64,000 nucleotides of DNA from Nocardioides islandensis (GCF_015352455.1 NZ_JADKPN010000011.1:62001-126000), one strand, 5' to 3'; shown: positions 1 to 9,835, counted from the first letter of the stretch. The notes: generated from the letters alone by a model not told the origin. A program made the numbers and translations.

Positions 1-446
1 GCCTGCGCCTCCGCCAGCACGCTGGGGTAGAAGGTGTGCAGCGGCGCCGCGACGTGCGCGTCGGCCAGCCACTCCCCGACGAAGGTCTCGGGCGCCGCCA
101 GCAGCTCGAGCCCCGGGTCGACCCAGAGCGTCCGGTCGTACCCCGCCAGCGCGGGGTGGCCGACGATCTTCAGGTACCGCTCGCTGCGCACCGCGTCGCC
201 CGGGAGGCGCGGGCGCACCAGCACGACCTCCCACGTGTCGCTGCGCAGGCCGGGGTCGTCGGTGAAGCACAGGAAGTCGGCCGCCGACTCGCGCGCGACG
301 GGCACCTCGGGAAGTGCGCGGCCCGGACCCAGCACGGAGGTGTAGACGACCAGCCGCGAGGCGTGCCGCCCCGCTGGCGAGGCCGAGTGCCGGCCTGCCA
401 CCTGGCCAGTGACCTGGCCGTCCCCCGGCTGTCCCCCCTGGGACAT
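1..446 (-). CDS. Partial DUF616/TOD1-like glycosyltransferase, cut by the window edge
   Basis: Only the first 148 residues are visible; the gene reads leftwards out of the window. The visible part resembles the DUF616/TOD1-type glycosyltransferase family, nucleotide-sugar-dependent enzymes of uncertain acceptor. It has a hydrophobic first strand (LVVYTSVLG, residues 32-40), a CFTDDP motif, an ERYLKIVGHPAL helix and the strand TLWVDPGLEL, whose WVD matches the family's metal-site acid. About 30 Gly/Gln/Ser-rich residues precede the fold. ATG at 446 has AGGAGA five bases upstream. There is no signal peptide, so a cytosolic enzyme is likely. The C-terminal half cannot be checked, so the family call is moderate. 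Confidence 0.6.
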   Translation of the reverse strand, partial: MSQGGQPGDGQVTGQVAGRHSASPAGRHASRLVVYTSVLGPGRALPEVPVARESAADFLCFTDDPGLRSDTWEVVLVRPRLPGDAVRSERYLKIVGHPALAGYDRTLWVDPGLELLAAPETFVGEWLADAHVAAPLHTFYPSVLAEAQ

Positions 447-539
447 GGGCGTCTCCTGTGCGAACGTCGGGTGAGCGCCCGAGCCGCGGCGGCCCCCCAC
501 GGTCCGCCACCCGCAACCTAGCCCGGAAACGCCCGGCGG

Positions 540-1049
540 TCAGCGCGACACGGGGCGTGTCGCGGCCGGTTCCTCAAGCGCCTGGCGGTGGGCGATCCAC
601 CGCTGGGCCAGACCGTCCATCTCGGCGTCCACGAACAGCAGGAACTCCCGCATCAGCCACAGCCGGTGCCGGGCCGGCGCGTCCTCGGTCAACCCGTCGA
701 GAGCGGTGGCGAGGGCCGTCATCATCGGCGCGTACGTCTGGTCCTTGCGCATCATCGCGCCGAGCCAGGCGTCGTCGTCCACGACGTACACGTCCTTGCG
801 CGAGCCTCGCTCGCGCTCGCGGTGCAGGAAGCCGATCTGGCCCAGGAAGTTCACGGCGCCGGAGACCGCGGCGGGGCTGACCCCGAGAGTCTCGGCCAGC
901 TCGGCCGCCGTCATCCGGCCGTCGTCGTCGACCACCAGGGCCGAGAACACCCGCGACGGGAGCCGGGGGAGACCGGCGTCGGTGAGGGCGCCGCCCATCC
1001 GCTCGACGAACCGGTCGGCGACCGTCCGGTCGTGCGACGCGGGAGACAT
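540..1049 (-). CDS. MarR/GbsR-family transcriptional regulator
   Basis: A 169-residue winged-helix DNA-binding protein. Residues about 45-90 form the wHTH (MTAAELAETLGVSPAAVSG recognition region, then a basic wing RERERGSRKD), and the C-terminal helices are typical of the GbsR/MarR branch that sits beside drug-type ABC exporters. It is divergent from the ABC exporter genes starting at 1104, so it most likely represses them and itself. ATG at 1049 is chosen because AGTGTA on the plus strand (TACACT on its own strand) lies six bases upstream, as expected for a leaderless mRNA. A 28-bp palindrome lies directly behind that box. The ligand is unknown. Confidence 0.85.
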   Translation of the reverse strand: MSPASHDRTVADRFVERMGGALTDAGLPRLPSRVFSALVVDDDGRMTAAELAETLGVSPAAVSGAVNFLGQIGFLHRERERGSRKDVYVVDDDAWLGAMMRKDQTYAPMMTALATALDGLTEDAPARHRLWLMREFLLFVDAEMDGLAQRWIAHRQALEEPAATRPVSR

Positions 1050-1055
1050 GGTCGA

Positions 1056-1096
1056 AGTGTAACAACATTCAGGAAATACTGAATGCTGTGTATCGT
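1056..1096. promoter_or_regulatory. Divergent promoter pair with a palindromic operator between them
   Basis: Imperfect palindrome at 1062-1089: arm ACAACATTCAG (1062-1072), six-base centre, arm CTGAATGCTGT (1079-1089), with one mismatch in eleven. It is bracketed by the -10-like box of the regulator (TACACT on the minus strand, 1056-1061) and the -10-like box of the exporter (TATCGT, 1091-1096). A protein bound here would cover the -35 regions of both genes. The layout is seen in the sequence; binding by the MarR-type protein is inferred. Confidence 0.65.
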
Positions 1097-1103
1097 GAGG
1101 GTC

Positions 1104-2006
1104 GTGACCGATCCCGTCGTCCACATCGAGCAGCTGGTCAAGACCTTCGGCGCCACCCGGGCCCTGGACGGGCTCGACCTCACCGTCGCGGTCGGCGAGG
1201 TGCACGGCTTCCTCGGCCCGAACGGCGCCGGGAAGTCGACCACCATCCGCGCGCTGCTGGGCCTGCTGCGCACCGACTCCGGCGCGCTCTCGGCGTTCGG
1301 GATGGACCCGTGGGCCGACAGCGTCGCCATCCACCGGCGGCTGGCGTACGTGCCCGGTGACGTGAACCTGTGGCCGAACCTCTCCGGCGGCGAGACCATC
1401 GACATGCTGCTGCGGATGCGCGGGATCGAGCCCGCCGGCACCCGCCGCGCCGAGCTGCTGGAGCGCTTCGACCTCGACCCGACCAAGCGCGGCCGGGCCT
1501 ACTCCAAGGGCAACCGGCAGAAGGTCGCTCTCGTCGCCGCCCTCGCCGCGGACGTCGACCTGCTCGTGCTCGACGAGCCGACCTCCGGCCTCGACCCGTT
1601 GATGGAGCAGGTGTTCGCCGACACCCTGGCCGAGCGGGTGGCGGCCGGCACCACCGTGCTGCTGTCCAGCCACATCCTCAGCGAGGTCGAGCGGCTGGCC
1701 GACCGCGTCACCATCATCCGCGCCGGCCGGGCGGTGGAGAGCGGCACGCTGGCCGACCTGCGGCACCTGCGCCGCAGCCGGGTGGTCGCCGAGGTCGTCG
1801 GTGAGGTCCCCGGCCTGGCGCGCCTGCACGGGGTGAGCGACGTGCACGTGGACGGCCGGACCGTCAGCTGCTCGGTCGAGCCCGACGCGATGACCGACGT
1901 GCTCGGCGCACTCACCGCCGCCGGGGTGCGCTCGCTGACCAGCGCCCCGCCGACCCTCGAGGAGCTGTTCCTGGAGGCCTACCGCCCTGCGGCGGTGCCG
2001 CGGTGA
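1104..2006 (+). CDS. ABC exporter ATP-binding protein (antibiotic/multidrug type)
   Basis: A 300-residue nucleotide-binding subunit that powers the permease encoded next. Walker A is GPNGAGKST (about residues 38-46), the signature is the divergent SKGNRQKV usual for drug-type DrrA/CcmA ATPases, and Walker B is LLVLDEPTSGLDP. The C-terminal 80 residues form the extension found in exporter ATPases of this class. GTG at 1104 is preferred to the in-frame ATG at 1083 because TATCGT ends seven bases before it, giving a leaderless start, and because 1083 lies inside the operator. The stop overlaps the permease start by four bases (GTGA). The substrate is not predictable. Confidence 0.9.
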   Translation: MTDPVVHIEQLVKTFGATRALDGLDLTVAVGEVHGFLGPNGAGKSTTIRALLGLLRTDSGALSAFGMDPWADSVAIHRRLAYVPGDVNLWPNLSGGETIDMLLRMRGIEPAGTRRAELLERFDLDPTKRGRAYSKGNRQKVALVAALAADVDLLVLDEPTSGLDPLMEQVFADTLAERVAAGTTVLLSSHILSEVERLADRVTIIRAGRAVESGTLADLRHLRRSRVVAEVVGEVPGLARLHGVSDVHVDGRTVSCSVEPDAMTDVLGALTAAGVRSLTSAPPTLEELFLEAYRPAAVPR

Positions 2007-3568
2007 CGGCGTTCGCCGGCACCTGGGCGCTCACCCGCGCGGCCCTGCGCCGCGACCGGGTGCTCGCCTCGGTGTGGGTGCTGCTGCTGGTGGCCGTCGT
2101 GTACGCCTCCGCCGCCGCGACCGAGTCGATCTACCCGACCGCCGCCGACCGCGTCGAGGCCGCCGAGGCGATCAACTCGAGCCCGGCCATCGTGGCGCTC
2201 TACGGCCCCATCCTCGACGTGCGCAGCGCGGGCGAGCTGTCGATGACCAAGCTGACGGTGCTGTACGCCGTGTTCGCGGCGCTGCTGTTCCTGGTGCTCG
2301 TCCGCCGCCACACCCGCTCCGAGGAGGAGTCGGGGCGCGCCGAGCTGCTCGGCGGCACGGCGGTCGGGCGCGACGCCCAGCTGGCGGCGGCGGTGCTGGA
2401 GAGCGTGCTGGTGTCACTGGTCCTCGGCGCGCTTTGCGTGCTGGCCTGCGTCGGCGGTGGCCTGCCGCTCGCCGGGTCGGTCGGGTTCGCGCTCTCGTGG
2501 GTCGGCGTGTCCTGGGTGGCGATCGGCCTGACCGCCGTCGCCTGCCAGCTCTCCGCCAGCGCGCGCACCTGCGCGGCCCTGGCCGGAGCCGGGATCGGGG
2601 TGCTGTACGTGCTCCGCGCCGTGGGCGACACCGGGCCGGAGTGGGTGTCGTGGCTGTCGCCGTTCGGCTGGTCGACCCGGCTGCGAGCGTGGTCCGACCC
2701 GCGCTGGTGGGTGCTGCTCCTCGACCTCGTCCTCGGGGCGGCCCTCCTGGGCACCGCCGTCCTGCTGCGCGCACGGCGCGACCTGGGAGCCGGCCTCTTC
2801 GCTGCTCGTCCGGGCCCCGCAACCGGGTCGCCCCGGCTCGCGGACGCCTTCGTGCTGACCTGGCGGGTGCACCGCACGATGCTCTGGTCCTGGTCGGCCG
2901 GCGTCGGCGTGATGGGCCTGGTGATGGGCGCGATCGCGCCGGGCGTCGGGGACCTGCTGGACAGCGAGGCCGGTCGTCAGGTGATCGAGAGCCTGGGCGG
3001 CGTCGGCAAGCTGGAGGACGCCCTGGTGGCCGCGGTTCTGTCCATCGCCGGCGTCGTGGTGACCTGCTTCGCGATCGCCGTCGTCGGCCACGGCGCCGGC
3101 GACGAGCGCGACGGCCGCACCGAGCAGGTCCTCGCGACCGCGACGTCCCGGTCGCGGTCGTTCCTGGCCACCGCCGTCGTGGCCCTCGGTGGCGGGACCT
3201 GGCTGCTCCTGGTCACCGGTGTCGGCGCCGCCGTCGGCCTGGGCGACCACCTCGGCGGGTTCGTCGGCGCGGCCCTCGACCAGTCGTTCGCCGTGTGGGC
3301 GGTGGCCGGGCTGGCCCTGCTCCTGTACGCCGCCGGCACCAGGTACGCCGTGCTCGCCTGGAGCGTGCTGGCCGCCTTCTTCGCGCTCGGCCAGCTCGGC
3401 GAGCTGCTCGACCTGCCCGCTGCGGTGACCGGCCTGTCGCCGTACACGCACCTGCCCGCGATGCCGGTCGAGGCCTTCGCGCCGGGCACCGCTGTGGCCC
3501 TCACCGCCGTGGCCGCCGCGCTCGTCGCGGCCGCGTGGTGGCGCTTCCTGGGGCGCGACATCGGTTAG
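2003..3568 (+). CDS. ABC exporter permease (polyketide-antibiotic exporter type)
   Basis: A 521-residue integral membrane protein with about twelve hydrophobic segments in two six-segment halves, split near residue 270 by a charged stretch. The size and pattern match the COG3559 exporters of polyketide-type antibiotics. It starts with GTG inside the stop of the ATPase gene, so translation is coupled and the two proteins form one transporter. It is probably under the regulator encoded at 540-1049. Its stop codon TAG (3566-3568) is also the first half of the -10-like box of the next gene. Confidence 0.85.
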   Translation: MTAFAGTWALTRAALRRDRVLASVWVLLLVAVVYASAAATESIYPTAADRVEAAEAINSSPAIVALYGPILDVRSAGELSMTKLTVLYAVFAALLFLVLVRRHTRSEEESGRAELLGGTAVGRDAQLAAAVLESVLVSLVLGALCVLACVGGGLPLAGSVGFALSWVGVSWVAIGLTAVACQLSASARTCAALAGAGIGVLYVLRAVGDTGPEWVSWLSPFGWSTRLRAWSDPRWWVLLLDLVLGAALLGTAVLLRARRDLGAGLFAARPGPATGSPRLADAFVLTWRVHRTMLWSWSAGVGVMGLVMGAIAPGVGDLLDSEAGRQVIESLGGVGKLEDALVAAVLSIAGVVVTCFAIAVVGHGAGDERDGRTEQVLATATSRSRSFLATAVVALGGGTWLLLVTGVGAAVGLGDHLGGFVGAALDQSFAVWAVAGLALLLYAAGTRYAVLAWSVLAAFFALGQLGELLDLPAAVTGLSPYTHLPAMPVEAFAPGTAVALTAVAAALVAAAWWRFLGRDIG

Positions 3569-3571
3569 CGT
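3566..3571 (+). promoter_or_regulatory. -10 box TAGCGT for a leaderless mRNA
   Basis: TAGCGT ends seven bases before the ATG at 3579, and the bases between contain no Shine-Dalgarno sequence. This decides the start of the phosphotransferase-like gene over the GTG at 3570. Confidence 0.55.
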
Positions 3572-3578
3572 GCCCGCT

Positions 3579-4496
3579 ATGGCCTGGGAGCCGGAGCCGG
3601 GATGGCTGTCGGTGCCCGCCGGCACCGGACCCTCCACCGTCGGCGTGTGGCGCACCGAGAGCGGCGGGCAGCCGCTGGTCGTCAAGCGTCTCGCCCGGCC
3701 GACACCGCACGACCCACCCGAGCTCTCCGACCCGACGCACTTCGCCTACTGGCGCCGGGAGGCCGACGTCGCCCAGTCCGGCGTCGTCGAGGACACGCCG
3801 GGCGTCCGCGGCCCGGCGGCCGGGGTGGAGGAGGACGACGAGGGCGTCACGATCTGGTGTGATTTCGTGGAGGACGCCGGCACCAACGGGCTGTTCGTCG
3901 CCCACGCCCTCGGGCGGTTCGCATCCGCGGACCTGGGTGAGCCGGCGTGGTTCGGGCGCGATCAGCTGCGCCGCCGCCTCCAGCGGACCGAGCGTCGCGG
4001 GGGCTGGCCGACGCTGGCGCGGACCGCCGCCGCCGACCTGGCCGACAGCCTGTGGACGCGTCGCGAGCACTTCCTCCAGCGGTACGACGCCCTGCCCCGC
4101 GTCCCGCACCACGGCGACGTCTCCGCCCAGAACTTCCGCGGCCGCGAGGGCGACGTGGTCGTGGCCGTCGACTGGCAGTGCCTCGGCACGGACCCGGTCG
4201 GCCTGGACCTCGGCCTGCACGTGGCGAGCGCCCGCGAGGCTCCCGAGCCGCTGGTGGACGCCTACCTGCTGGGCATGTCCGATGCCGGCGCCGCCGACCT
4301 GGCGACCCGCGACGAGGTGCTGCTCGGCACGCGCATCGTGGCGGCCTACACCGCCCTCGGCCGTGCCGAGTGGGCCCTGGCGCGGGTGGCGGGTGGCGAG
4401 GGCGCGCTCGCGGCCAAGTTCCGGCACCCGAGCGTGGCGCCGTACCTGCGCGCGCTCGAGCGGGTGGCCGGCGAGATCGAGGCGCTGCTCAGCTGA
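3579..4496 (+). CDS. Aminoglycoside phosphotransferase (APH)-fold protein
   Basis: A 305-residue protein of the APH/choline-kinase fold. The Brenner motif HGDVSAQNFR supplies the catalytic Asp and metal-binding Asn, and VVVAVDWQCLG is the metal-binding loop equivalent to kinase DFG. The N-terminal lobe carries the ATP-site lysine in PLVVKRLAR. Most chromosomal members phosphorylate small metabolites rather than antibiotics, and the substrate cannot be told here. ATG at 3579 follows a leaderless-type -10 box. The gene is convergent with the DUF4239 gene, whose stop abuts it, with no terminator visible between. Confidence 0.75.
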   Translation: MAWEPEPGWLSVPAGTGPSTVGVWRTESGGQPLVVKRLARPTPHDPPELSDPTHFAYWRREADVAQSGVVEDTPGVRGPAAGVEEDDEGVTIWCDFVEDAGTNGLFVAHALGRFASADLGEPAWFGRDQLRRRLQRTERRGGWPTLARTAAADLADSLWTRREHFLQRYDALPRVPHHGDVSAQNFRGREGDVVVAVDWQCLGTDPVGLDLGLHVASAREAPEPLVDAYLLGMSDAGAADLATRDEVLLGTRIVAAYTALGRAEWALARVAGGEGALAAKFRHPSVAPYLRALERVAGEIEALLS

Positions 4497-5324
4497 TCAC
4501 GCGCGGGTGGGCGTGCCGTCGGCCGTGCAGGGCAGCGTCGGCGGCGCCGTGCGCGACATCAGGGCGATCGCGTGGTCCATGCGGATGTGGCTGATCTCCG
4601 CGCCGCGGTCGTTGAACGGGCGGTCGACCATGAACACGACGGCCAGCGCGGCGAACACCGTGATCGCCATCGCGGCCATGCTGTAGGCCTGCCCGAACAC
4701 CTTCACGCTCGGGTCGATCATCAGCAGCTGGTAGCCCAGCACGACCAGGGAGATCAGGATCAGCGCCGCCCACAGGAAACCGGGCACGAACGGCTTCGAC
4801 TCGGCCAGCCGCTCCCGCCGGCCGTCCTGGCGGTCGTTGTTGACGTCGAACCAGTGCGCCAGGGCCTCGACCTGCTTCTGGGTGTCCACGGTGGACGCGC
4901 GCATCGAGGTGTCCATCGCGTCGACCCAGCCCTGCACCCGGGCGCTCTCGTCGTTGCGCTGCATGGCCGGCCACTCGTCGTCGACGACGGCCCTGGCGTA
5001 GCAGAGCACCTCACCGCGCAGCTGGTCGCTGTCGGCCTGGTCGAAGTACGACGCCATGACGTACTGCTGCTGGACGGCGACGGCCTCCTTGCCCACGGCG
5101 TCACGCGCGTTCTGGTAGTGCCCGAACGCCGCCACGATCAGGAACGCGACCAGCACGGCCAGCCCGGTGCCGACGGTGCTGAAGATCTCGCCGGCGTCCT
5201 CCATCTGGCGCAGCCAGCCGCCCTCGGGCGCGAGGTAGTCGTGGATGACCACGACCAGTCCGACGAACAGGATGGTCGGGCCCAGGACGAGCAGGGCGGT
5301 GGTCCACACGAGCGCGCTACTCAA
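4497..5324 (-). CDS. DUF4239 (bestrophin-like) membrane protein
   Basis: A 275-residue membrane protein. Two hydrophobic segments near the N-terminus (about residues 7-28 and 50-68) and two near the C-terminus (about 182-203 and 214-235) flank a soluble, acidic middle region, the layout of the DUF4239 family. The function is unknown; a channel-like role has been suggested for relatives. The TTG start (5322-5324) lies inside the last codons of the upstream metallopeptidase (GTTGAGTAG), so the two are translationally coupled. A GTG six codons later is the alternative start. Confidence 0.75.
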   Translation of the reverse strand: MSSALVWTTALLVLGPTILFVGLVVVIHDYLAPEGGWLRQMEDAGEIFSTVGTGLAVLVAFLIVAAFGHYQNARDAVGKEAVAVQQQYVMASYFDQADSDQLRGEVLCYARAVVDDEWPAMQRNDESARVQGWVDAMDTSMRASTVDTQKQVEALAHWFDVNNDRQDGRRERLAESKPFVPGFLWAALILISLVVLGYQLLMIDPSVKVFGQAYSMAAMAITVFAALAVVFMVDRPFNDRGAEISHIRMDHAIALMSRTAPPTLPCTADGTPTRA

Positions 5325-6273
5325 CGGTTGCCGGCGCGAAGGTGTCGCACGCCTTCAGCGAACCCTGCGAGTACCCCACCTGGAACCACTTCATCCGCGC
5401 CGCGGCAGACCCGTGGGTCCACTGCTCCTTGTTCACGGTTCCGGTCGTCTGCTGCTGGATGCGGTCGTCGCCCACCGCCTTGGCGGCCTCGAGCGCCTGC
5501 TTGATGTCGTCCTGGCTGAGCTCGAGGATCAGCGGCTCGCCCTGGGCGTTGTCGGTCGAGGTCGCGGCGTTGGTCCACATGCCGGCGTAGCAGTCGGCCT
5601 GGAGCTCGAGGCGCACCGAGTCGCTGTTGGGGCCCTGCTGGGTGCGCACCTGGCCCATCGTGCCGAGGAGGTTCTGGATGTGGTGGCCGTACTCGTGGGC
5701 CAGCACGTAGGGCTCCACGAAGTCGCCCGCCGGGCCGTTGAGCTGCTTCTGGAGCACGTCCTCGAAGAAGCTGGTGTCGAGGTAGATCGTCTCGTCGGTG
5801 GGGCAGTAGAACGGGCCGACCTGCGCCGTGGCGTTGCCGCAACCCGTGCCCGTCGCGCCGCTGAACGTCTGGATGCTGCTCTCGGGGTGGAACGCCTTCC
5901 CGCTCTGCGCGGGCAGCGCGTCGGACCAGTAGCTGGTCAGGGAGTTCTCCACCGCGACCCGGGCGCAGTCGGTGCTGTCCTGGGCGTCCTGGCCGGTCTT
6001 GCACTGGGCGTAGCGGCCGGTGTCCGTGCCCTGGAACCGCTGGGTGTCCAGGCCGGTGTCGGGCAGCTGGATGCCGCCGGTGCCGCCGCCGACGCACTGG
6101 GTCAGCACGAGGAACAGCACGATGACGAGCACGCCGCCGATGCCGCCACCGGCCTTGGTGCCGCCCGGGATGGGGATGCGCATCCCGCCGCCGCCCATGC
6201 CGCCCCCAGCGCCCGAGCCGCCGACGTCGCGGGTGCGGGAGGTGTCCAGCCGGGCCTTGGGGTTGAAGCGCAT
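5317..6273 (-). CDS. Neutral zinc metallopeptidase, YpfJ family
   Basis: A 318-residue putative membrane-anchored zinc peptidase. A Gly/Arg-rich N-terminus precedes one transmembrane segment (about residues 46-60, GVLVIVLFLVLTQC). The extracytoplasmic domain carries the active-site motif HEYGHH at 193-198, in which the two outer His bind zinc and Glu is catalytic. Paired cysteines (91/103, 145/157) could form disulfides outside the cell. Length and motif fit the YpfJ/DUF2989 neutral zinc metallopeptidase family, whose substrates are unknown. It is first in a coupled pair with the DUF4239 gene and divergent from the ABC-F gene. Confidence 0.85.
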   Translation of the reverse strand: MRFNPKARLDTSRTRDVGGSGAGGGMGGGGMRIPIPGGTKAGGGIGGVLVIVLFLVLTQCVGGGTGGIQLPDTGLDTQRFQGTDTGRYAQCKTGQDAQDSTDCARVAVENSLTSYWSDALPAQSGKAFHPESSIQTFSGATGTGCGNATAQVGPFYCPTDETIYLDTSFFEDVLQKQLNGPAGDFVEPYVLAHEYGHHIQNLLGTMGQVRTQQGPNSDSVRLELQADCYAGMWTNAATSTDNAQGEPLILELSQDDIKQALEAAKAVGDDRIQQQTTGTVNKEQWTHGSAAARMKWFQVGYSQGSLKACDTFAPATVE

Positions 6274-6328
6274 TGCCTGCTCTCCTTGTCCGGGCCCCGC
6301 CGTCTGCGTGAGGTGGGTGGGCCGCCCA

Positions 6329-6334
6329 TAGACT
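6329..6334 (+). promoter_or_regulatory. -10 box TAGACT upstream of the ABC-F gene
   Basis: TAGACT ends ten bases before ATG 6345. No ribosome-binding sequence lies between, so the transcript is leaderless or nearly so. Confidence 0.45.
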
Positions 6335-6344
6335 ACTGAGCCTG

Positions 6345-7943
<1,599 letters not shown>

Positions 7944-7951
7944 CCAGCAGC

Positions 7952-7957
7952 TAGCGT
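7952..7957 (+). promoter_or_regulatory. -10 box TAGCGT for a leaderless mRNA
   Basis: TAGCGT ends six bases before ATG 7964, the start of the enoyl-CoA hydratase gene, only a few bases downstream of the ABC-F stop. It suggests the hydratase has its own promoter. Confidence 0.55.
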
Positions 7958-7963
7958 CGCCGC

Positions 7964-8767
7964 ATGACTCCCGAGGAGCTGCAGGCGGCCGGGCTCGCGT
8001 ACGACGTCACCGGCGAGGTCGCCGTCGTCACCCTCGACCGGCCCGAGGCCCGTAACGCCCAGACGCCGCTGACGTGGCGCACCCTGGCCCGCATCGGGGA
8101 CGAGCTGCCCGACGACGTACGGGTGGTCGTGCTGCGGGGGAGCGGACAGTCTTTCTCGGCCGGCCTGGACCGGGCCCAGCTGAACGTCGGGCTCGATCCG
8201 TCCGGGGGCGATGACGGTGTCGAGACCGTGGCGGGGCTGCTCGCGCTCTCGGACGAGGAGGCGTCGGCCACGATCGAGGAGTTCCAACGGGGCTTCACCT
8301 GGTTGCGGGACCCGAGGTTCGTGTCGATCGCCGTGGTGCAGGGCCACGCGATCGGGGCCGGGTTCCAGCTCGCGCTGTCCTGTGACCTGCGCGTGCTGGC
8401 CGACGACGCCCAGCTCTGCATGAAGGAGTCGGCCCTCGGGCTGGTCCCGGACCTCACCGGCACGCAGCCGCTCGTCGCCCTGGTCGGGTACGCCCGGGCC
8501 CTGGAGATCTGCGCGACCGCGAGGTACGTCGGCGCCGAGGAGGCGATGGCGATCGGACTGGCCAACGTCGTCGTGCCGCGGGCCGAGCTCGACGCCACGG
8601 TGAACGACCTGATCGGTGCGCTGACCGCGGCGCTGCCGGGCGCCGTGCGCGAGACGAAGGCGCTGCTGCTCCAGGCCACCGACCGCTCGCTGGACGAGCA
8701 GCGCCGCTTCGAGCGCGAGGCGCAGGTACGCCGGTTCCGCGAGCTCTCTGGACTTCGAGACGCGTGA
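7964..8767 (+). CDS. Enoyl-CoA hydratase/isomerase (crotonase) family protein
   Basis: A 267-residue crotonase-fold enzyme. The oxyanion-hole segments are SGQSFSAGLDRAQL (about residue 65) and HAIGAGFQLALSCDLRVL (about 125), followed by MKESALGLVPD. Members add water to, isomerise or otherwise act on acyl-CoA thioesters; the exact reaction is not resolvable. An insertion of about 20 residues follows the first oxyanion segment (DDGVETVAG..). The last five codons and the stop lie within a dispersed repeat element (8750-8811), so the native C-terminus may have been altered by the repeat. Confidence 0.85.
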   Translation: MTPEELQAAGLAYDVTGEVAVVTLDRPEARNAQTPLTWRTLARIGDELPDDVRVVVLRGSGQSFSAGLDRAQLNVGLDPSGGDDGVETVAGLLALSDEEASATIEEFQRGFTWLRDPRFVSIAVVQGHAIGAGFQLALSCDLRVLADDAQLCMKESALGLVPDLTGTQPLVALVGYARALEICATARYVGAEEAMAIGLANVVVPRAELDATVNDLIGALTAALPGAVRETKALLLQATDRSLDEQRRFEREAQVRRFRELSGLRDA

Positions 8768-8811
8768 CTCAGCTCCTCGCACGCTCGGACCTGAGTGACG
8801 CTCCTCAATCC
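8750..8811. repeat. Dispersed GC-rich repeat element (degenerate copy)
   Basis: The element starts with a CTTCGAGACGC end and finishes with a CTCCTCAATCC end, a degraded form of the GGTCTCGA...CTCGACC element found elsewhere in the window. Its left end encodes the last residues (GLRDA) and stop of the hydratase gene. The rest fills the gap before the convergent reductase gene. Confidence 0.5.
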
Positions 8812-8856
8812 GAGTGCCTCCTCCGGGCCTCGCAAGCGGCTTGGGGCGCTCACCCA

Positions 8857-9801
8857 CTAGAGCCCCAGGACCAGCCGCGTGCCGCAGGCGCGCGAGACGC
8901 ACAGCATCATGCAGTCACCGGCGGCCTTCTCGCGCTCGGTCAGCACGTAGTCGCGGTGATCCACCTCGCCTTCGACGACCTTGGTCTCGCACGACCCGCA
9001 GATGCCCTCGGTGCAGTCGTGCAGCACGTCGACACCCGCGTCGAGGAGGGCCTGGAGGATCGAGGTGTCGGGTCCGACCATCACGGTGCGGCCGGACTCG
9101 GCCAGCACCACCTCGACCTCGTGCTCCGACGCCGGGTCCCGGACCGGCTGGTCGGGAGCCGCGAAGCGCTCCACGTGCAGGGCGTCGGCGGGCCAGGCTG
9201 CCATCCGCTGCTCCACCGCGCGGAGCAGGGGCTCGGGGCCGCAGCAGTAGACCAGTGTGTCCGCTCGCGGCGTGCCGAGGAGCCCGTCGAGGTCGAGGAG
9301 CCCGTGGGAGTCCTGCGGGTGGAGGGTGACCCGCTCGCCGTACCGGGCCAGCTCACCGGTGAACGCCATCGAGGCGGCGGTGCGCCCGCCGTACAGCAGC
9401 GTCCAGGCCGCCCCGTCGGCCTCGGCGCGGGCCAGCATCGGCAGGATCGGCGTGATCCCGATGCCGCCGGCGACGAAGAGGTACGCCGGCGACGGCTCCA
9501 GCCGGAAGTGGTTGCGCGGCCCGAGGTGCTCGACCGTGTGGCCCGGACGGAGCACGTCGTGCACGTACGCCGAGCCGCCGCGGCCGCTCGGCTCGCGCAG
9601 CACGCCGAGCCGGTAGCGGTGCCGGTCGTGCGGGTCGCCGCACAGCGAGAACTGCCGGCTCATCCCGTTCGCGAGGTGCACGTCCAGGTGGGCCCCCGGC
9701 TCCCACGGCGGCAGCTCGCGGCCCGCGTGGTCGACCAGCTCGAGCGACAGCACACCGTCGGACTCGACGGCCAGTGCGCGCACCAGGAGGGGATCGGGCA
9801 T
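8857..9801 (-). CDS. PDR/VanB-type flavin reductase with C-terminal 2Fe-2S domain
   Basis: A 314-residue electron-transfer protein of the phthalate-dioxygenase-reductase class, which passes electrons from NAD(P)H through flavin to an iron-sulfur cluster and on to an oxygenase. In order: flavin-binding barrel with MSRQFSLCG (about residues 46-54), nucleotide-binding domain with GGIGITPILPML, and a plant-type ferredoxin domain whose ligands are visible as CX4CX2C (CTEGICGSC) plus CMMLC. No oxygenase gene lies nearby, so its partner is elsewhere. A palindrome typical of TetR-family sites lies 17 bases upstream of the ATG at 9801. Confidence 0.9.
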   Translation of the reverse strand: MPDPLLVRALAVESDGVLSLELVDHAGRELPPWEPGAHLDVHLANGMSRQFSLCGDPHDRHRYRLGVLREPSGRGGSAYVHDVLRPGHTVEHLGPRNHFRLEPSPAYLFVAGGIGITPILPMLARAEADGAAWTLLYGGRTAASMAFTGELARYGERVTLHPQDSHGLLDLDGLLGTPRADTLVYCCGPEPLLRAVEQRMAAWPADALHVERFAAPDQPVRDPASEHEVEVVLAESGRTVMVGPDTSILQALLDAGVDVLHDCTEGICGSCETKVVEGEVDHRDYVLTEREKAAGDCMMLCVSRACGTRLVLGL

Positions 9802-9817
9802 CGACGGGCTCCACGTT

Positions 9818-9835
9818 TGACTGACTGTTCAGACA
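9818..9835. promoter_or_regulatory. TetR-type palindrome upstream of the reductase gene
   Basis: TGACTGACTGTTCAGACA is an 18-bp palindrome with seven-base arms (TGACTGA/TCAGACA, one mismatch) and a four-base centre. The size and sequence resemble operators of TetR/AcrR repressors. No TetR-family gene is present in the window. Confidence 0.5.

Noticed and set aside
1104..3568. Part of an antibiotic biosynthetic gene cluster
   Set aside because: An exporter of this class is present but no biosynthetic enzymes lie around it.
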